This document shows positions 1 to 7,570 of a stretch of DNA of 48,512 nucleotides, one piece after another; position 1 is the first letter of the stretch, and each line of letters opens with the position of its first letter. Below the pieces are notes generated by a model that had not been told where the DNA came from, did not search any database, and saw only the letters and a list, made by a program, of their open reading frames with translations. The position numbers and the translations under genes were made by a program. Origin of the DNA: Leidyana gryllorum EB-2025a (taxonomy: Eukaryota; Apicomplexa); the NCBI GenBank assembly GCA_048772705.1, contig JBLWGC010000072.1, positions 1 through 48,512 on the forward strand, read 5' to 3'.

Positions 1-182
1 TCAGCCCATCCCAGAAGAGTCGGACTAGCGCTTCCTCAACTGGACACATGCAACACGGGTCTCTCTACTAACCTCGAAGTAACTGGCTTTTGTATACAGC
101 CCCCAGCCTAAAGAGTTGGATTCGAGTCGGACAAAATCCTCAGTTCAATCATTGAAGCAGATGCGCTCTCCCCGAATGCTAC

Positions 183-264
183 CGATAGGGGTGAGATTCG
201 AACTCACGCGGGTGGAACCCAACGGCTTAGCAGGCCGCCGTCTTAACCACTCGGCCACCTTGCC
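183..264 (-). tRNA. tRNA-Ser-GCT: tRNA-Ser(GCT)
   Basis: Class II tRNA of 82 nt that decodes AGC/AGU. Acceptor ggcaagg pairs with cctatcg, with one weak pair in this copy; the anticodon loop is ct-GCT-aa in stem gcggc/gccgt. It has a long variable arm, then T loop ttcgaat. It heads the cassette Ser(GCT)-/Arg(TCG)+/Pro relic/Gly+/Leu- seen again near 9.2-9.9 kb and, in part, 43.6-44.8 kb. Confidence 0.88.
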
Positions 265-372
265 GACGACATGTCTTACTCGCTGGCACTTTTTCACAAC
301 GGTTTGGGGGAGGTTCTGAGATCCAAGACATCTTTCACCCCACGAGTATCGAGATGACCGAAGCCTCTCCAT

Positions 373-444
373 GGTGCGGTGGCCTACTGGATAGGCATCG
401 GTCTTCGGAACCGGGAGTTGTGGGTCCGAGGCCCATCGGCATCA
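373..444 (+). pseudogene. tRNA-Arg(TCG) copy, damaged
   Basis: Loop ct-TCG-ga is kept. One D-loop base is missing, the T arm reads gggtccgaggccc instead of gggttcgagtccc, and one acceptor pair is lost. Intact sisters lie at 38262 and 43614. Confidence 0.65.
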
Positions 445-526
445 TAGCCTCTCACTCGGAAGACGGTCCGTTTCGACCGAGGCAAGCTTGCTAGCTGTAT
501 GAGAGTTGCTGCCCCGCATGTCGAGT

Positions 527-592
527 TGAAGTGCTAGTGGTATCAGTTTCCTTCGTCTGTGGAAGTGCTCGATCCGATCCCCGAACAGTCCG
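527..592 (+). pseudogene. tRNA-Pro relic
   Basis: Matches the D arm (gctagtggtat) and T arm (cgatccgatccccgaacagtcc) of the Pro family. The 5' end and anticodon loop are decayed. The same relic occurs between Arg(TCG) and Gly(TCC) at 9590 and 43772. Confidence 0.55.
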
Positions 593-667
593 TTTTTGAG
601 TAGGTTGCAGACAGCTGGAAGCAGAAATTGCCCGAGTCTCTCGGGGTGCTGCAGATCTTTCGCAATT

Positions 668-738
668 GCACTTGCGGTCTAAGGGTAAGATGCGACCCTC
701 CCAAGGTCGTAACCCGGGTTTGAGTCCCGGCAGGTGCA
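668..738 (+). tRNA. tRNA-Gly-CCC: tRNA-Gly(CCC)
   Basis: Acceptor gcacttg/caggtgc, discriminator A, loop ct-CCC-aa in stem cgacc/ggtcg. It differs from the Gly(TCC) copies mainly by the anticodon and a T-loop C-to-T change (gggtttgagtccc). It is the only CCC glycine gene in the window. Confidence 0.8.
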
Positions 739-805
739 GCCGTATGTAGCTCGAACGACCTGTCTATCGGTGAAGAGAGGGGACGACTCAATACAATACA
801 ACGGT

Positions 806-885
806 TGACAAGAGTGGGATTCGAACCCACGCACTTTCGGACTGCGGCCTCAACACAGCGCCTTAGACCACTCGGCCATCTTGCC
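806..885 (-). tRNA. tRNA-Leu-GAG: tRNA-Leu body with GAG anticodon
   Basis: Class II fold of 80 nt; acceptor ggcaaga/tcttgtc, stem ctgtg/cgcag, loop tt-GAG-gc. Sisters at the same cassette position read CAG or AAG. G34 Leu tRNAs are unusual in eukaryotes, so this is probably a mutated copy. Confidence 0.75.
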
Positions 886-980
886 GGCGCGCCCTTGGCT
901 CGCCACTTTACACGTTTTCTGTTCGTGAAGTCTCGAGAAGGGAGGACTTTTGGGGTTGAAGGCCGGGGTATCCACGAGCA

Positions 981-1052
981 TCCGAGATAGTATAGTGCTT
1001 AGTATTTCCACCTGTCACTCGGAAGACCCGGGTTCGATTACCGGTCTCGGAG
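981..1052 (+). pseudogene. tRNA-Asp(GTC), stem damaged
   Basis: Acceptor tccgaga/tctcgga is perfect and the loop is ct-GTC-ac. The anticodon stem (tccac/tcgga) has mismatches and the D arm reads gtgctta instead of gtggtta. Possibly still foldable. Confidence 0.55.
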
Positions 1053-1105
1053 ACACTTCGTTCTTCCGCTTTAGATTTCGTGGTGCTCGTCTGACAAACG
1101 CGAGT

Positions 1106-1178
1106 TACAGCCACCGAGGATCGAACTCGGGACCTTCTGCGTGTTAAGCAGACGTCGTGACCACTAGACCATGGCTGC
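1106..1178 (-). tRNA. tRNA-Val-AAC: tRNA-Val(AAC)
   Basis: Acceptor gcagcca/tggctgt starts with a G-U pair; loop tt-AAC-ac in stem tctgc/gcaga; T stem cgagttcgatcctcg; discriminator A. Neighbours are Asp+ and Gln-. Confidence 0.88.
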
Positions 1179-1241
1179 ACGGAAGGTCCCGCAGATCAAG
1201 AGGAGTGGTGAGGTTTCACAAAGCAGTGAGAATTAGTTGTG

Positions 1242-1320
1242 AGGTCGCGCCGGGAATCGAACCCAGATCGGGAGATTCAGAGTCTCCAGTGCTAACCACT
1301 ACACCACACACCACGCAACC
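1242..1320 (-). tRNA. tRNA-Gln-CTG: tRNA-Gln(CTG), D arm enlarged
   Basis: Acceptor ggttgcg/cgcgacc, loop ct-CTG-aa in stem ggaga/tctcc. A short CA-rich duplication next to the acceptor makes it 79 nt instead of 72, so folding is doubtful. Confidence 0.65.
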
Positions 1321-1422
1321 CATTCACTCCTTCACAAAAAGAGTTGGTAGAGCGTCCGGACTAGCCCTCAACCGGACACATGCAACACGCGTATCTCTAC
1401 TAACCTCTGAGATATTGGAACT

Positions 1423-1489
1423 GGCTCTTGTACTTTAGTCGGCAGAGCGTGTGGTTGTAAAATACAAACTCGCAGATCCGGTCTCTGAG
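1423..1489 (+). pseudogene. tRNA-Asn relic
   Basis: Keeps the D arm tcggcagagcgtgtgg of Asn, but the anticodon arm and T arm have decayed. The same relic opens the Ala-/Pro+/iMet+/Thr- block at 34318 and, inverted, at 20562. Confidence 0.55.
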
Positions 1490-1592
1490 GTAACCTTCAC
1501 ACTGCGCTGCCAAGTCCATCTAAGGGCTACAGGGCACCCTCAAAGCTCTCAACTCTGTAGTCAAATAGCGCCAGTTGCAGCACTACAAACTT

Positions 1593-1665
1593 TGGACGAC
1601 CTGGGCATTGATCCCAGTACCTCTTGCACGCTAAGCGAGCGCTTCACCATTTGAGCTAGTCCCCC
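1593..1665 (-). tRNA. tRNA-Ala-AGC: tRNA-Ala(AGC), weakened
   Basis: AGC loop (tt-AGC-gt) is present. The anticodon stem ctcgc/gcaag and acceptor gggggac/gtcgtcc carry changes shared with copies at 19430, 20374 and 34494, so the damage predates duplication. Confidence 0.55.
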
Positions 1666-1753
1666 GCTGTGCAGACCCCATCGCATGTAGTGGTACTTCA
1701 CATAGTATGACCACTCTCTCGAGTGTACCCAGCGGGTTGCACGACCGACAGGC

Positions 1754-1825
1754 GGCTGTTTGGTCTAGTGGTATGATCCTTCCTTAGGGTGGAAGGAGTC
1801 CTGGGTTCGATTGCCAGAACAGCCC
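1754..1825 (+). tRNA. tRNA-Pro-AGG: tRNA-Pro(AGG)
   Basis: Acceptor ggctgtt/aacagcc, discriminator C; stem cttcc/ggaag with loop tt-AGG-gt. One T-stem base differs (gattgcc). Confidence 0.82.
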
Positions 1826-1950
1826 TCTGGGTTGTCGGTTGACCCGATGGGATAAGCAGTTTTAGAAGTAACACAGCCACGGCGTCGACACTCAAGGCAA
1901 TTAACATCTCAAGAATTGCATTTCGGCTACCTCTTCCATGTTGCAGACTA

Positions 1951-2022
1951 AGCAGTGCAGCTCAGCGGAAGAGTGTTGGGCTCATAACCCAAAGGTCAGT
2001 CGATCGAAACGACTCACTGCTA
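1951..2022 (+). tRNA. tRNA-iMet-CAT: Initiator tRNA-Met(CAT)
   Basis: Translation-initiator hallmarks: A1-U72 (agcagtg/cactgct), three G:C pairs closing the loop (ttggg-ctcataa-cccaa), and T loop gatcgaaa without T54. Ref copy 34861 differs in the D loop only slightly. Confidence 0.9.
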
Positions 2023-2070
2023 AGTGTGCGCAAAAGGGAAACAGTCTAGAATAGATCGGCTCGTGACCAA

Positions 2071-2142
2071 AGCCTTCTGCCGGAATCGAACCGGCGACCT
2101 TTCGCTTACTAAGCGAATGCTCTGCCCCTAAGCTAAGAAGGC
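2071..2142 (-). tRNA. tRNA-Thr-AGT: tRNA-Thr(AGT)
   Basis: Acceptor gccttct/agaaggc, stem ttcgc/gcgaa with loop tt-AGT-aa, T arm ccggttcgattccgg, discriminator T. Lies tail-to-tail with the initiator gene. Confidence 0.9.
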
Positions 2143-2217
2143 AGTACAGGCGAAGATCACGAATCAGTCACTATTGACGGAGATTACTGGAGCACTTTGC
2201 TCGAGTAGTTCAATGAC

Positions 2218-2290
2218 TTCCACTGCGGAGACTTGAATCCGGATCGTGCGGGTGAGAGCCGCATATCTTAGCCACTTAGACGACAGTGGA
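2218..2290 (-). pseudogene. tRNA-Glu(CTC), T arm damaged
   Basis: Acceptor tccactg/cagtgga-like ends and loop ct-CTC-ac are present, but the T arm is scrambled (ggattcaagtctccg). Confidence 0.55.
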
Positions 2291-2371
2291 CAAGCTCCCG
2301 AGCTGAGGCTTCGGACGAGAGTTGTACAATCTTGATATGAGGTGGAGCGTCGGGTCAACCGACAAGCAACG

Positions 2372-2443
2372 GGGCTGTTCTGGGAATCGAACCCAGGACT
2401 TCTTCCACCCGAAGGAAGAATCATACCACTAGACCAAACAGCC
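2372..2443 (-). tRNA. tRNA-Pro-CGG: tRNA-Pro(CGG)
   Basis: Acceptor ggctgtt/aacagcc, stem cttcc/ggaag with loop tt-CGG-gt, T stem tgggttcgattccca. All stems pair. Confidence 0.9.
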
Positions 2444-2536
2444 GCCTCGCCGGTGGTTCAACCCGCTGGGTACAGTCGAGAGACTCGTCTCACTATGTGA
2501 AGTATCACTCACTGCCATGAGGTAGGCACAGAAGGA

Positions 2537-2604
2537 GGCTAGCCCAGATGATGAAACGGTGGGTTAGTATACGAAAGGTTCTGGGATCGATTCCCAGCCC
2601 ATCC
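2537..2604 (+). pseudogene. tRNA-Ala-like relic
   Basis: T arm ctgggatcgattcccag resembles Ala; the anticodon loop reads tt-AGT-at and the 5' half has drifted. An inverted copy is at 12737. Confidence 0.45.
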
Positions 2605-2691
2605 GAACTACATCCCAGCACTGCCCGCCGTGCACGTAGCACCCGGCTAACTTTCGTCGATACAACTGACACATGATTCTCCAGCTAAGTT

Positions 2692-2763
2692 GCCTTCTTA
2701 GCTTAGGGGCAGAGCGTTCGCTTCGTAAGCGAGAAGGCGCCGGTTCGATTCCGGCAGAAGGCT
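2692..2763 (+). tRNA. tRNA-Thr-CGT: tRNA-Thr(CGT)
   Basis: Thr body with loop tt-CGT-aa in stem ttcgc/gcgag; T arm ccggttcgattccgg. Start of the Thr(CGT)+/Gly relic+/Met- block, repeated at 5082 and 30195 and inverted at 14804-15264. Confidence 0.88.
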
Positions 2764-2829
2764 TTGTTGCATCGATAGGCTTAAGAGGAATGGCTGTCAC
2801 CACGTACAAGATTCACAAGATTGTGTTCT

Positions 2830-2888
2830 GCATCTGTGGTCTAGTGGAAGAGGCCATCGAGATAACCTGTGTGCGATTCCCGACTGCA
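2830..2888 (+). pseudogene. tRNA-Gly relic
   Basis: 5' end gcatctgtggtctagtgg is intact Gly(GCC); the 5' side of the anticodon arm is gone and the T loop is shortened. Confidence 0.6.
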
Positions 2889-2932
2889 AAATGGTAGCAT
2901 GATGAGTTTGTCGGCGGTTTCGATTCCGACCG

Positions 2933-2988
2933 CAACTCTCGACTTCAGGATTATGAGACCTACGCGCTAGCGGCTGCGCTACACTCCC
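2933..2988 (-). pseudogene. Elongator tRNA-Met, 3' end lost
   Basis: Anticodon arm with CAT and 5' acceptor gggagtg are present; the 3' T-arm half and acceptor seen at 5334 are missing. Confidence 0.65.
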
Positions 2989-3064
2989 CCTCCGACTTTC
3001 TCCGAGGAATCACCCGAACCCAGAACCATGCTGCCAGGCAGGTTGGGTCAAGATACAACAAAGC

Positions 3065-3136
3065 GGGCTGTTTTGGGAATGGAACCCCGGACTTCTTCCA
3101 CCCGACGGAAGAATCATACCACTAGACCAAACAGCC
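3065..3136 (-). tRNA. tRNA-Pro-CGG: tRNA-Pro(CGG), variant T loop
   Basis: CGG loop begins with G (gt-CGG-gt), and the T loop reads ttccatt instead of ttcgatt. The same T-loop change is in the inverted copy at 14656. Confidence 0.6.
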
Positions 3137-3224
3137 GCCTTTCATTCGTGCAACCCGCTGAAGACAGTTTAAAAGGTGGTCATCCTATGTTGAGAACCAA
3201 CAAATGCGATGGGGTCCGCACAAC

Positions 3225-3297
3225 GGGCGACTAGCTCAAATGGTAGAGCGCTCGCTTAGCATGCGAGAGGTACTGGGATCGATGCCCAGGTCGTCCA
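3225..3297 (+). tRNA. tRNA-Ala-AGC: tRNA-Ala(AGC)
   Basis: Acceptor gggcgac/gtcgtcc, stem ctcgc/gcgag with loop tt-AGC-at, T arm ctgggatcgatgcccag, discriminator A. Confidence 0.9.
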
Positions 3298-3408
3298 AAG
3301 TACGTACGGCTGCACCTGCCGCTATTCATTTCCCGAGCTGAGATAATTGTGCCCTGTAACGATTGGACAGACCTGGGCATCGCAGTATGTGTGAAGGTTG
3401 CCTCAAAT

Positions 3409-3464
3409 CCCGGATTTCCGAGTTTGTATGTTACAATGACACACTCTGCCGACTAAGATACAAG
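3409..3464 (-). pseudogene. tRNA-Asn relic
   Basis: Decayed Asn body (cacactctgccgactaagatacaag). It sits about 110 bp beyond Ala+, as in the copies at 11862, 20562 and 47540. Confidence 0.5.
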
Positions 3465-3575
3465 AGTCAGTTACATTATTTCAAAGGTCAGTAGAGAGAT
3501 GTGTGTTGCATGTGCCCACTTGAGGAGGGCTAGTCCGGATGGCTCTATCAACTCTTTTTTGGGAAGGACTGGATC

Positions 3576-3647
3576 GGTTACTTGGTGTAGTGGTTAGCAC
3601 TGGAGACTCTAAATCTCGCGACCTAGCTTCGATTCCCGGCGCGACCT
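3576..3647 (+). tRNA. Gln-type tRNA with CTA (amber-reading) anticodon
   Basis: Body equals the Gln family (tggtgtagtggttagcac, T arm ttcgattcccgg), but the loop is ct-CTA-aa, complementary to UAG. Two acceptor mismatches (ggttact/cgcgacc) and a broken anticodon-stem pair (ggaga/tctcg) make activity doubtful. It occupies the Gln slot next to Val+. Confidence 0.6.
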
Positions 3648-3710
3648 CGAAACTGGTCTCCACTTATTCGTGAAACCTCGCCACTTCTCTTGGTCTGCGG
3701 GACCTTCGCT

Positions 3711-3783
3711 GCAGCCATGGTCTAGTGGTCACGACGTCTGCTTAACACGCAGATAGTCCCGAGTTCGATCCTCGGTGGCTGTA
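3711..3783 (+). tRNA. tRNA-Val-AAC: tRNA-Val(AAC)
   Basis: Loop tt-AAC-ac, acceptor gcagcca/tggctgt; one variable-loop change (agatag). Confidence 0.85.
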
Positions 3784-3816
3784 AGCCGCATTTTTCAGGT
3801 GAGCACCACGAAATGT

Positions 3817-3888
3817 CTCCGAGACCGGGAATCGTACCCGCGTCTTCCGAGTGACAGGCGGAAATACTAAGCACTATAGTATCTCGGA
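3817..3888 (-). pseudogene. tRNA-Asp(GTC), damaged
   Basis: GTC loop and acceptor are present; the anticodon stem pairs poorly and the T loop reads ttcgtac-like (gggaatcgtaccc on the plus strand). Same lesions as at 12289. Confidence 0.55.
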
Positions 3889-3983
3889 CGCTCGTGGATA
3901 CGCTGGCCTTCAACCCCAAAAGTCCTCCGTTCTCGAGACTTCACAGACAGACAGCGTGTAAAGTGGCGAGCCAAGAACGCTCC

Positions 3984-4063
3984 GGCAAGATGGCCGAGTA
4001 GTCTAAGGCGCCGTGTTTAGGCCGCAGTCCGAAAGGGCGTGGGTTCGAATCCCACTTTTGCCA
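3984..4063 (+). tRNA. tRNA-Leu-TAG: tRNA-Leu(TAG)
   Basis: Only Leu(TAG) in the window: loop tt-TAG-gc in stem ccgtg/cgcag, acceptor ggcaaga/ttttgcc fully paired, class II variable arm. Confidence 0.8.
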
Positions 4064-4099
4064 GGTTGCGCCCTAAACGGGAAAAACATAGAGTCTGTT

Positions 4100-4171
4100 T
4101 GAGCCCAGAGTGATTCGAACACCCAACCTTCTGATCTGGAGTCAGACGCGCTACCGTTGCGCCATAGGCCC
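4100..4171 (-). tRNA. tRNA-Trp-CCA: tRNA-Trp(CCA)
   Basis: Acceptor gggccta/tgggctc, D arm gcgcaacggtagcgc, anticodon arm tctga-ctCCAga-tcaga identical to animal Trp tRNAs, T loop ttcgaat. A TTTTT run follows about 20 nt downstream, a plausible Pol III stop. This is the one intact Trp gene; five decayed copies lie elsewhere. Confidence 0.88.
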
Positions 4172-4257
4172 AAAACCATCCCCCGCTCCAGACTCATTGC
4201 CTTGTGGTCACCCCCGCTCCAGACTCATTACTTTGTGGTCAGGAATGGAGGTGTGAC

Positions 4258-4328
4258 GCATCTGTGGTCTAGTGGTAGAATGTCTCGTTGCCATCGAGAC
4301 GACCCGGGTTCGATTCCCGGCAGATGCA
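4258..4328 (+). tRNA. tRNA-Gly-GCC: tRNA-Gly(GCC)
   Basis: Acceptor gcatctg/cagatgc, loop tt-GCC-at in stem tctcg/cgaga, T arm ccgggttcgattcccgg. The downstream T run found in sister genes is interrupted here (ttgttctt). Confidence 0.9.
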
Positions 4329-4404
4329 GAGGACACATGGTTGTTCTTCCACCATTGCAGAGATTCATGCGTGAGTTGGTGTTTGACCCTCCAACCACAT
4401 CGCA

Positions 4405-4486
4405 CGACAACTGCTGGATTTGAACCAGCGCGGGCCAGGCCCAGTGGATTTCTAGTCTACCCCCTTAACCACTCGGGCAAGTTGCC
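4405..4486 (-). tRNA. tRNA-Ser-AGA: tRNA-Ser(AGA)
   Basis: Class II; acceptor ggcaact/agttgtc, loop ct-AGA-aa, long variable arm. One anticodon-stem mismatch (gtaga/tccac). Confidence 0.82.
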
Positions 4487-4583
4487 GCTGTCGCGCTTGG
4501 CATTTTGCAGCCAGTGGCTTCACATACGGTTCAGCACTGCTCCCGCCGGCACGAACCCGCGGTTCTCCCATCAGGTCTGCCGT

Positions 4584-4656
4584 GCGGCCATCCTCTAGTG
4601 GTCACGACGTCTGCTTCACACGCAGCAGCTCCTGACTTCAATCCTCGGTGGCTGTG
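4584..4656 (+). pseudogene. tRNA-Val(CAC), damaged
   Basis: Loop tt-CAC-ac is intact, but the T arm (ctgacttcaatcctcgg) and one acceptor pair are altered. The left side abuts a Lys T-arm fragment. Confidence 0.55.
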
Positions 4657-4713
4657 GCTCGCAAGTGGGCGAGAAGCAGGGGAGACAATCTTAAGCGAAA
4701 CCATCTAAGTGTG

Positions 4714-4785
4714 CTCCGAGACCGGGAATCGAACCCGGGTCTTCCGCGTGACAGGCGGAAATACTGACAACTATACTATCTCGAA
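4714..4785 (-). tRNA. tRNA-Asp-GTC: tRNA-Asp(GTC)
   Basis: Loop ct-GTC-ac in stem tccgc/gcgga; one acceptor mismatch (ttcgaga). Confidence 0.75.
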
Positions 4786-4879
4786 CGCTCTGGACATGCC
4801 GGCCTCCAACCCCAAAAGTCCTTCCATTTTAAGATTCCAAGGACAGGAGACGCGTGGAACGGCGAGCCAAAAACATTCC

Positions 4880-4959
4880 GGCAAGACGGCCCAGTGGTCT
4901 GAGGCGCTGTGCTCCTGCCGCATTCCGAGAGGGCGTGGGTTCGAATCCCACTCTTGTCA
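4880..4959 (+). pseudogene. Leu-type body with CCT anticodon
   Basis: Leu acceptor and T arm (gtgggttcgaatcccac) are intact; the loop is ct-CCT-gc (an Arg anticodon) and the stem ctgtg/cgcat has one mismatch. Confidence 0.55.
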
Positions 4960-5081
4960 GCCGTTGTAGTCAGGAAAACCTGCGACTTCATCCCAGCATG
5001 CCCGCACGATGCGGGCGGGACTGCCCGCTGTGCACGTTGACTTTTGTCGATACAACTGACACATGATTCTCCATCTAAGCT

Positions 5082-5153
5082 GCCTTCTTAGCTTAGAGGC
5101 AGAGCGTTCGCTTCGTAAGCGAGAAGTCGCCGGTTCGATTCCGGCAGAAGGCT
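5082..5153 (+). tRNA. tRNA-Thr-CGT: tRNA-Thr(CGT)
   Basis: Same body as 2692, with loop tt-CGT-aa; D loop has ttagagg. Confidence 0.88.
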
Positions 5154-5219
5154 TTGATGCATCGATAGGCCTATAAGGAATGGCTGTCACCACGTACAAG
5201 ATTCACAAGATCGTGTTCT

Positions 5220-5289
5220 GCATCTGTGGTCTAGTGGAGAGTCGGTCGCTGCCATCGAGATAACCCGTGTGGGATTCCCGACGGATGCA
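5220..5289 (+). pseudogene. tRNA-Gly(GCC) relic
   Basis: GCC loop survives, but the T arm reads gtgtgggattcccg without a T loop. Cognate relics follow Thr(CGT) at 2830 and 30333. Confidence 0.6.
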
Positions 5290-5333
5290 AAATGATAGCA
5301 TGATGAGTTTGTCGGCGGTTCCGATTCCGACCG

Positions 5334-5406
5334 TGGGAGTGGAGAGGATCGAACTCTCGACTTCAGGATTATGAGACCTACGCGCTACCGACTGCGCTAC
5401 ACTCCC
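5334..5406 (-). tRNA. tRNA-Met-CAT: Elongator tRNA-Met(CAT)
   Basis: Acceptor gggagtg/cactccc, D arm gcgcagtcggtagcgc, loop ct-CAT-aa in stem taggt/tcctg, T arm gagagttcgatcctctc with T54. Lacks the initiator G:C triplet. Confidence 0.88.
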
Positions 5407-5571
5407 TCGTGAAACTCCTCTCGATGCATCTCCTCCTGTCAAAAGGGTGCATGTGATGCTGTATCCACAACACACCCGCCAGATTGGGCCGTGCTCAGCA
5501 AAGCACCATGATTGGCCTCGTCCACCCGGCCGAACATTTATTTCAAAGCCTAATACTGACATGGAGTAGTG

Positions 5572-5617
5572 GTTTGTGGGTAACAGCCACACGCTCTGCC
5601 GACTGAGCTACAAGACC
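5572..5617 (-). pseudogene. tRNA-Asn(GTT), 5' half only
   Basis: 5' acceptor ggtcttg through the anticodon arm is intact; the T arm and 3' acceptor are absent. The preceding 165 bp (5407-5571) shows no tRNA or other recognisable feature. Confidence 0.65.
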
Positions 5618-5758
5618 CAGCGACAATGTTTCAGAGGTCAGTATAGAGACCCTCTGCTTTCTACCCCGGGATTCTGCAACCCCTTTGTTGTAGATTCGCC
5701 AGACCACGTCTTGTCAAGAGGGTACGGCTCTCGGCTAAAGCTGCAGGTTAGGGAGTTG

Positions 5759-5831
5759 TCCACTGTAGTCTAAGTGGCTAGGATTTGCGGCTCTCACCCG
5801 CACGATCCGGGTTCAAGTCCCGGCAGTGGAA
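5759..5831 (+). tRNA. tRNA-Glu-CTC: tRNA-Glu(CTC)
   Basis: Acceptor tccactg/cagtgga, stem tgcgg/ccgca with loop ct-CTC-ac, T arm ccgggttcaagtcccgg. Confidence 0.88.
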
Positions 5832-5891
5832 ATCCAGCAGAGTGTGCTTGTAGGCAACGGTTCCATTCCTACTCCCAGAGACATTGATTTG

Positions 5892-5964
5892 CACCGCCCG
5901 CGGGGCTCGAACCCGCGACTGCAAGATTAAAAGTCTTGCGCTCTACCGACTGAGCTAGGCCGGC
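5892..5964 (-). tRNA. tRNA-Lys-TTT: tRNA-Lys(TTT)
   Basis: Loop ct-TTT-aa in stem caaga/tcttg, T arm gcgggttcgagccccgc, discriminator G. One acceptor mismatch (gccggcc/gggcggt). Confidence 0.8.
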
Positions 5965-6068
5965 AAGGAAGCTCTAAACTTAGTTACACCCTATTTGCCG
6001 GGGGGTAAAACAATGTGCTTCAGTAACTTCCGTCAATAGGGACTCATTCGTGATGTCCAGTCAACATT

Positions 6069-6138
6069 GCCTTCTTAGCTTAGGGCAGAGCATTTGCTTA
6101 GTTAGTGAAAGGTCGCCGGTTCGATTCGGCAGAAGGCT
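6069..6138 (+). pseudogene. tRNA-Thr copy, damaged
   Basis: Two bases short; the anticodon arm reads tttgcttagttagtgaaa, and the T arm lacks a C. Confidence 0.6.
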
Positions 6139-6186
6139 TCGCTCACGAGCCAATCTATCCTGCAACTGTTCCCTTCTGCGCACACT

Positions 6187-6258
6187 TAGCAGTGCGTCGT
6201 TTCGATCGACGGACCTTTGCGTTATGAGCCTAACACTCTTCCACTGAGCTACACTGCT
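6187..6258 (-). pseudogene. Initiator-type tRNA-Met with broken anticodon stem
   Basis: Ends and T loop are initiator type, but the stem is ttagg/cgcaa, which breaks the G:C triplet. The identical variant recurs at 28187 and 37102. Confidence 0.65.
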
Positions 6259-6431
6259 CAGTCTGCAACATGGAAGAGGTAGCCGAAATGTGATCCTCGA
6301 GATGTTAGTTGCCCTGACTGCCCTACCGAAGCGGGCTAATGAGGTGCTCTGAAGATGACCTGAAACGCTCGAAGATGCTGAAACTCCATTCCTGACCACA
6401 ATGCAATGAGTCTGGAGCGCGGAATGATTTT

Positions 6432-6502
6432 GGGCCTATGGCGGAACGTAGCGTGTCTGACCCCGGCTTAGAAAATTGAGTGTTCGAATTACTCAATCAG
6501 AC
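6432..6502 (+). pseudogene. tRNA-Trp relic
   Basis: 5' end gggcctatggcg matches Trp; the anticodon loop is scrambled (gaccccggctta) and the T arm decayed. Related relics are at 16878 and 33901. Confidence 0.55.
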
Positions 6503-6652
6503 CTCATGTTCTGCCCCTATGGGCGCCACCTGACAAGAGTGGAATCCGGGTCGACGCCTTTTCAACGCTGCGCCGTCTACAGCTGTCCGCTAGTGTCTGA
6601 ATCTCAGGGGAGATCCAGCATCCGGGTCGGTGCCATCTGTCGTCGCAAAAGT

Positions 6653-6726
6653 GGTCGCGTAGCTCAGTCGGTTAGAGCGTGAGCCTAATAAGCTCAAGGT
6701 CCCCGGTTCGAGCCCGGGCGTGACCA
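6653..6726 (+). tRNA. tRNA-Ile-AAT: tRNA-Ile(AAT)
   Basis: Acceptor ggtcgcg/cgtgacc, loop ct-AAT-aa in stem tgagc/gctca, T arm cccggttcgagcccggg, discriminator A. Perfect cloverleaf of 74 nt. Confidence 0.92.
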
Positions 6727-6826
6727 AGTGAGTGGATCTCTGATAAAGAGTTGCGCTGGACCCAAGGAAGCCGCAACATTCTGCGACCAATACGAAAGGA
6801 ACTTGTTACCAAGTTCGAGCTTCCTT

Positions 6827-6893
6827 GCCGCGCCAGCTCCGTCGGTAGAGCGCAAGACTTTCAATGGAGAGACCGCGGGTTCGGGGCAGCGCG
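6827..6893 (+). pseudogene. tRNA-Lys relic
   Basis: 5' half gccgcgccagctccgtcggtagagcgcaaga is Lys-like; the 3' side of the anticodon stem is lost and the loop reads TTC. Comparable relics precede Ser genes at 15512, 29425 and 35374. Confidence 0.55.
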
Positions 6894-6962
6894 ACCGGTC
6901 CGAGTCAAGCTTGCTCAACCGTATGTGAAGCCACTGTCTGCGGGATGCCGAGTTCGACCGTT

Positions 6963-7044
6963 GGCAACTTGCCCGAGTGGTTAAGGGGGTAGACTTGAAA
7001 TCTACTGGGCCTGGCCCGCGCTGGTTCAAATCCAGCAGTTGTCG
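6963..7044 (+). tRNA. tRNA-Ser-TGA: tRNA-Ser(TGA)
   Basis: Same body as Ser(AGA), with loop ct-TGA-aa in stem gtaga/tctac; variable arm and T arm intact. Confidence 0.9.
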
Positions 7045-7108
7045 TGCGATGAGATCGGAGGGTCAAACACCAACTCACGCATAAAATTCAACCATGTGGT
7101 ATCTTCTC

Positions 7109-7179
7109 TGCATCTGCCGGGAATCGAACCCGGGTCGTCTCGATGGCAACGAGACATTCTACCACCAGACCACAGATGC
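7109..7179 (-). tRNA. tRNA-Gly-GCC: tRNA-Gly(GCC)
   Basis: All arms pair; D loop differs by one base (ggtctggtgg). Confidence 0.88.
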
Positions 7180-7268
7180 GTAACACCTGTTTGTTGAAGC
7201 TCGTACACAATAACGGCCGTTTTGCTTCGAATGAGAAGACAGGGTCAAGTTGAGCGAGTATGCCTAGT

Positions 7269-7340
7269 CAGTACGTAACTCAGTGGTAGAGCAGTTGACT
7301 GCAGATCAGCAAGTCCGTGGTTCAACTTCCCGCGTGCCCT
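7269..7340 (+). tRNA. tRNA-Cys-GCA: tRNA-Cys(GCA), acceptor weakened
   Basis: Loop ct-GCA-ga with stem ttga/tcag; acceptor cagtacg/cgtgccc has lost two pairs relative to 40541, and the T arm has a shifted C. Confidence 0.6.
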
Positions 7341-7457
7341 GAAGTTGGGCTGAAACACTAGAAGATGTTAAACCAACATTCCTGACCACAGTGGGTTGCA
7401 GAATTCTGCGGTAGAAAGAGGAGGGTCTCTAAACTCACCTCTGAAATATTGTAGCTG

Positions 7458-7530
7458 GGTCTTGTAGCTCAGTCGGCAGAACGTGTGGCTTTTAACCACA
7501 AAGTCGCAGGTTTGAAACCTGACAGGACCG
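7458..7530 (+). tRNA. Asn-type tRNA with TTT anticodon
   Basis: Body is Asn (ggtcttg/caggacc, tcggcagaacgtgtgg), but the loop is ct-TTT-aa in an intact tgtgg/ccaca stem, a lysine anticodon. The T arm gcaggtttgaaacctga has one mismatch. Confidence 0.65.
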
Positions 7531-7570
7531 GGTTCTGCGACACCGTACTCTCTCAGCGGCCCTTGTGCTT

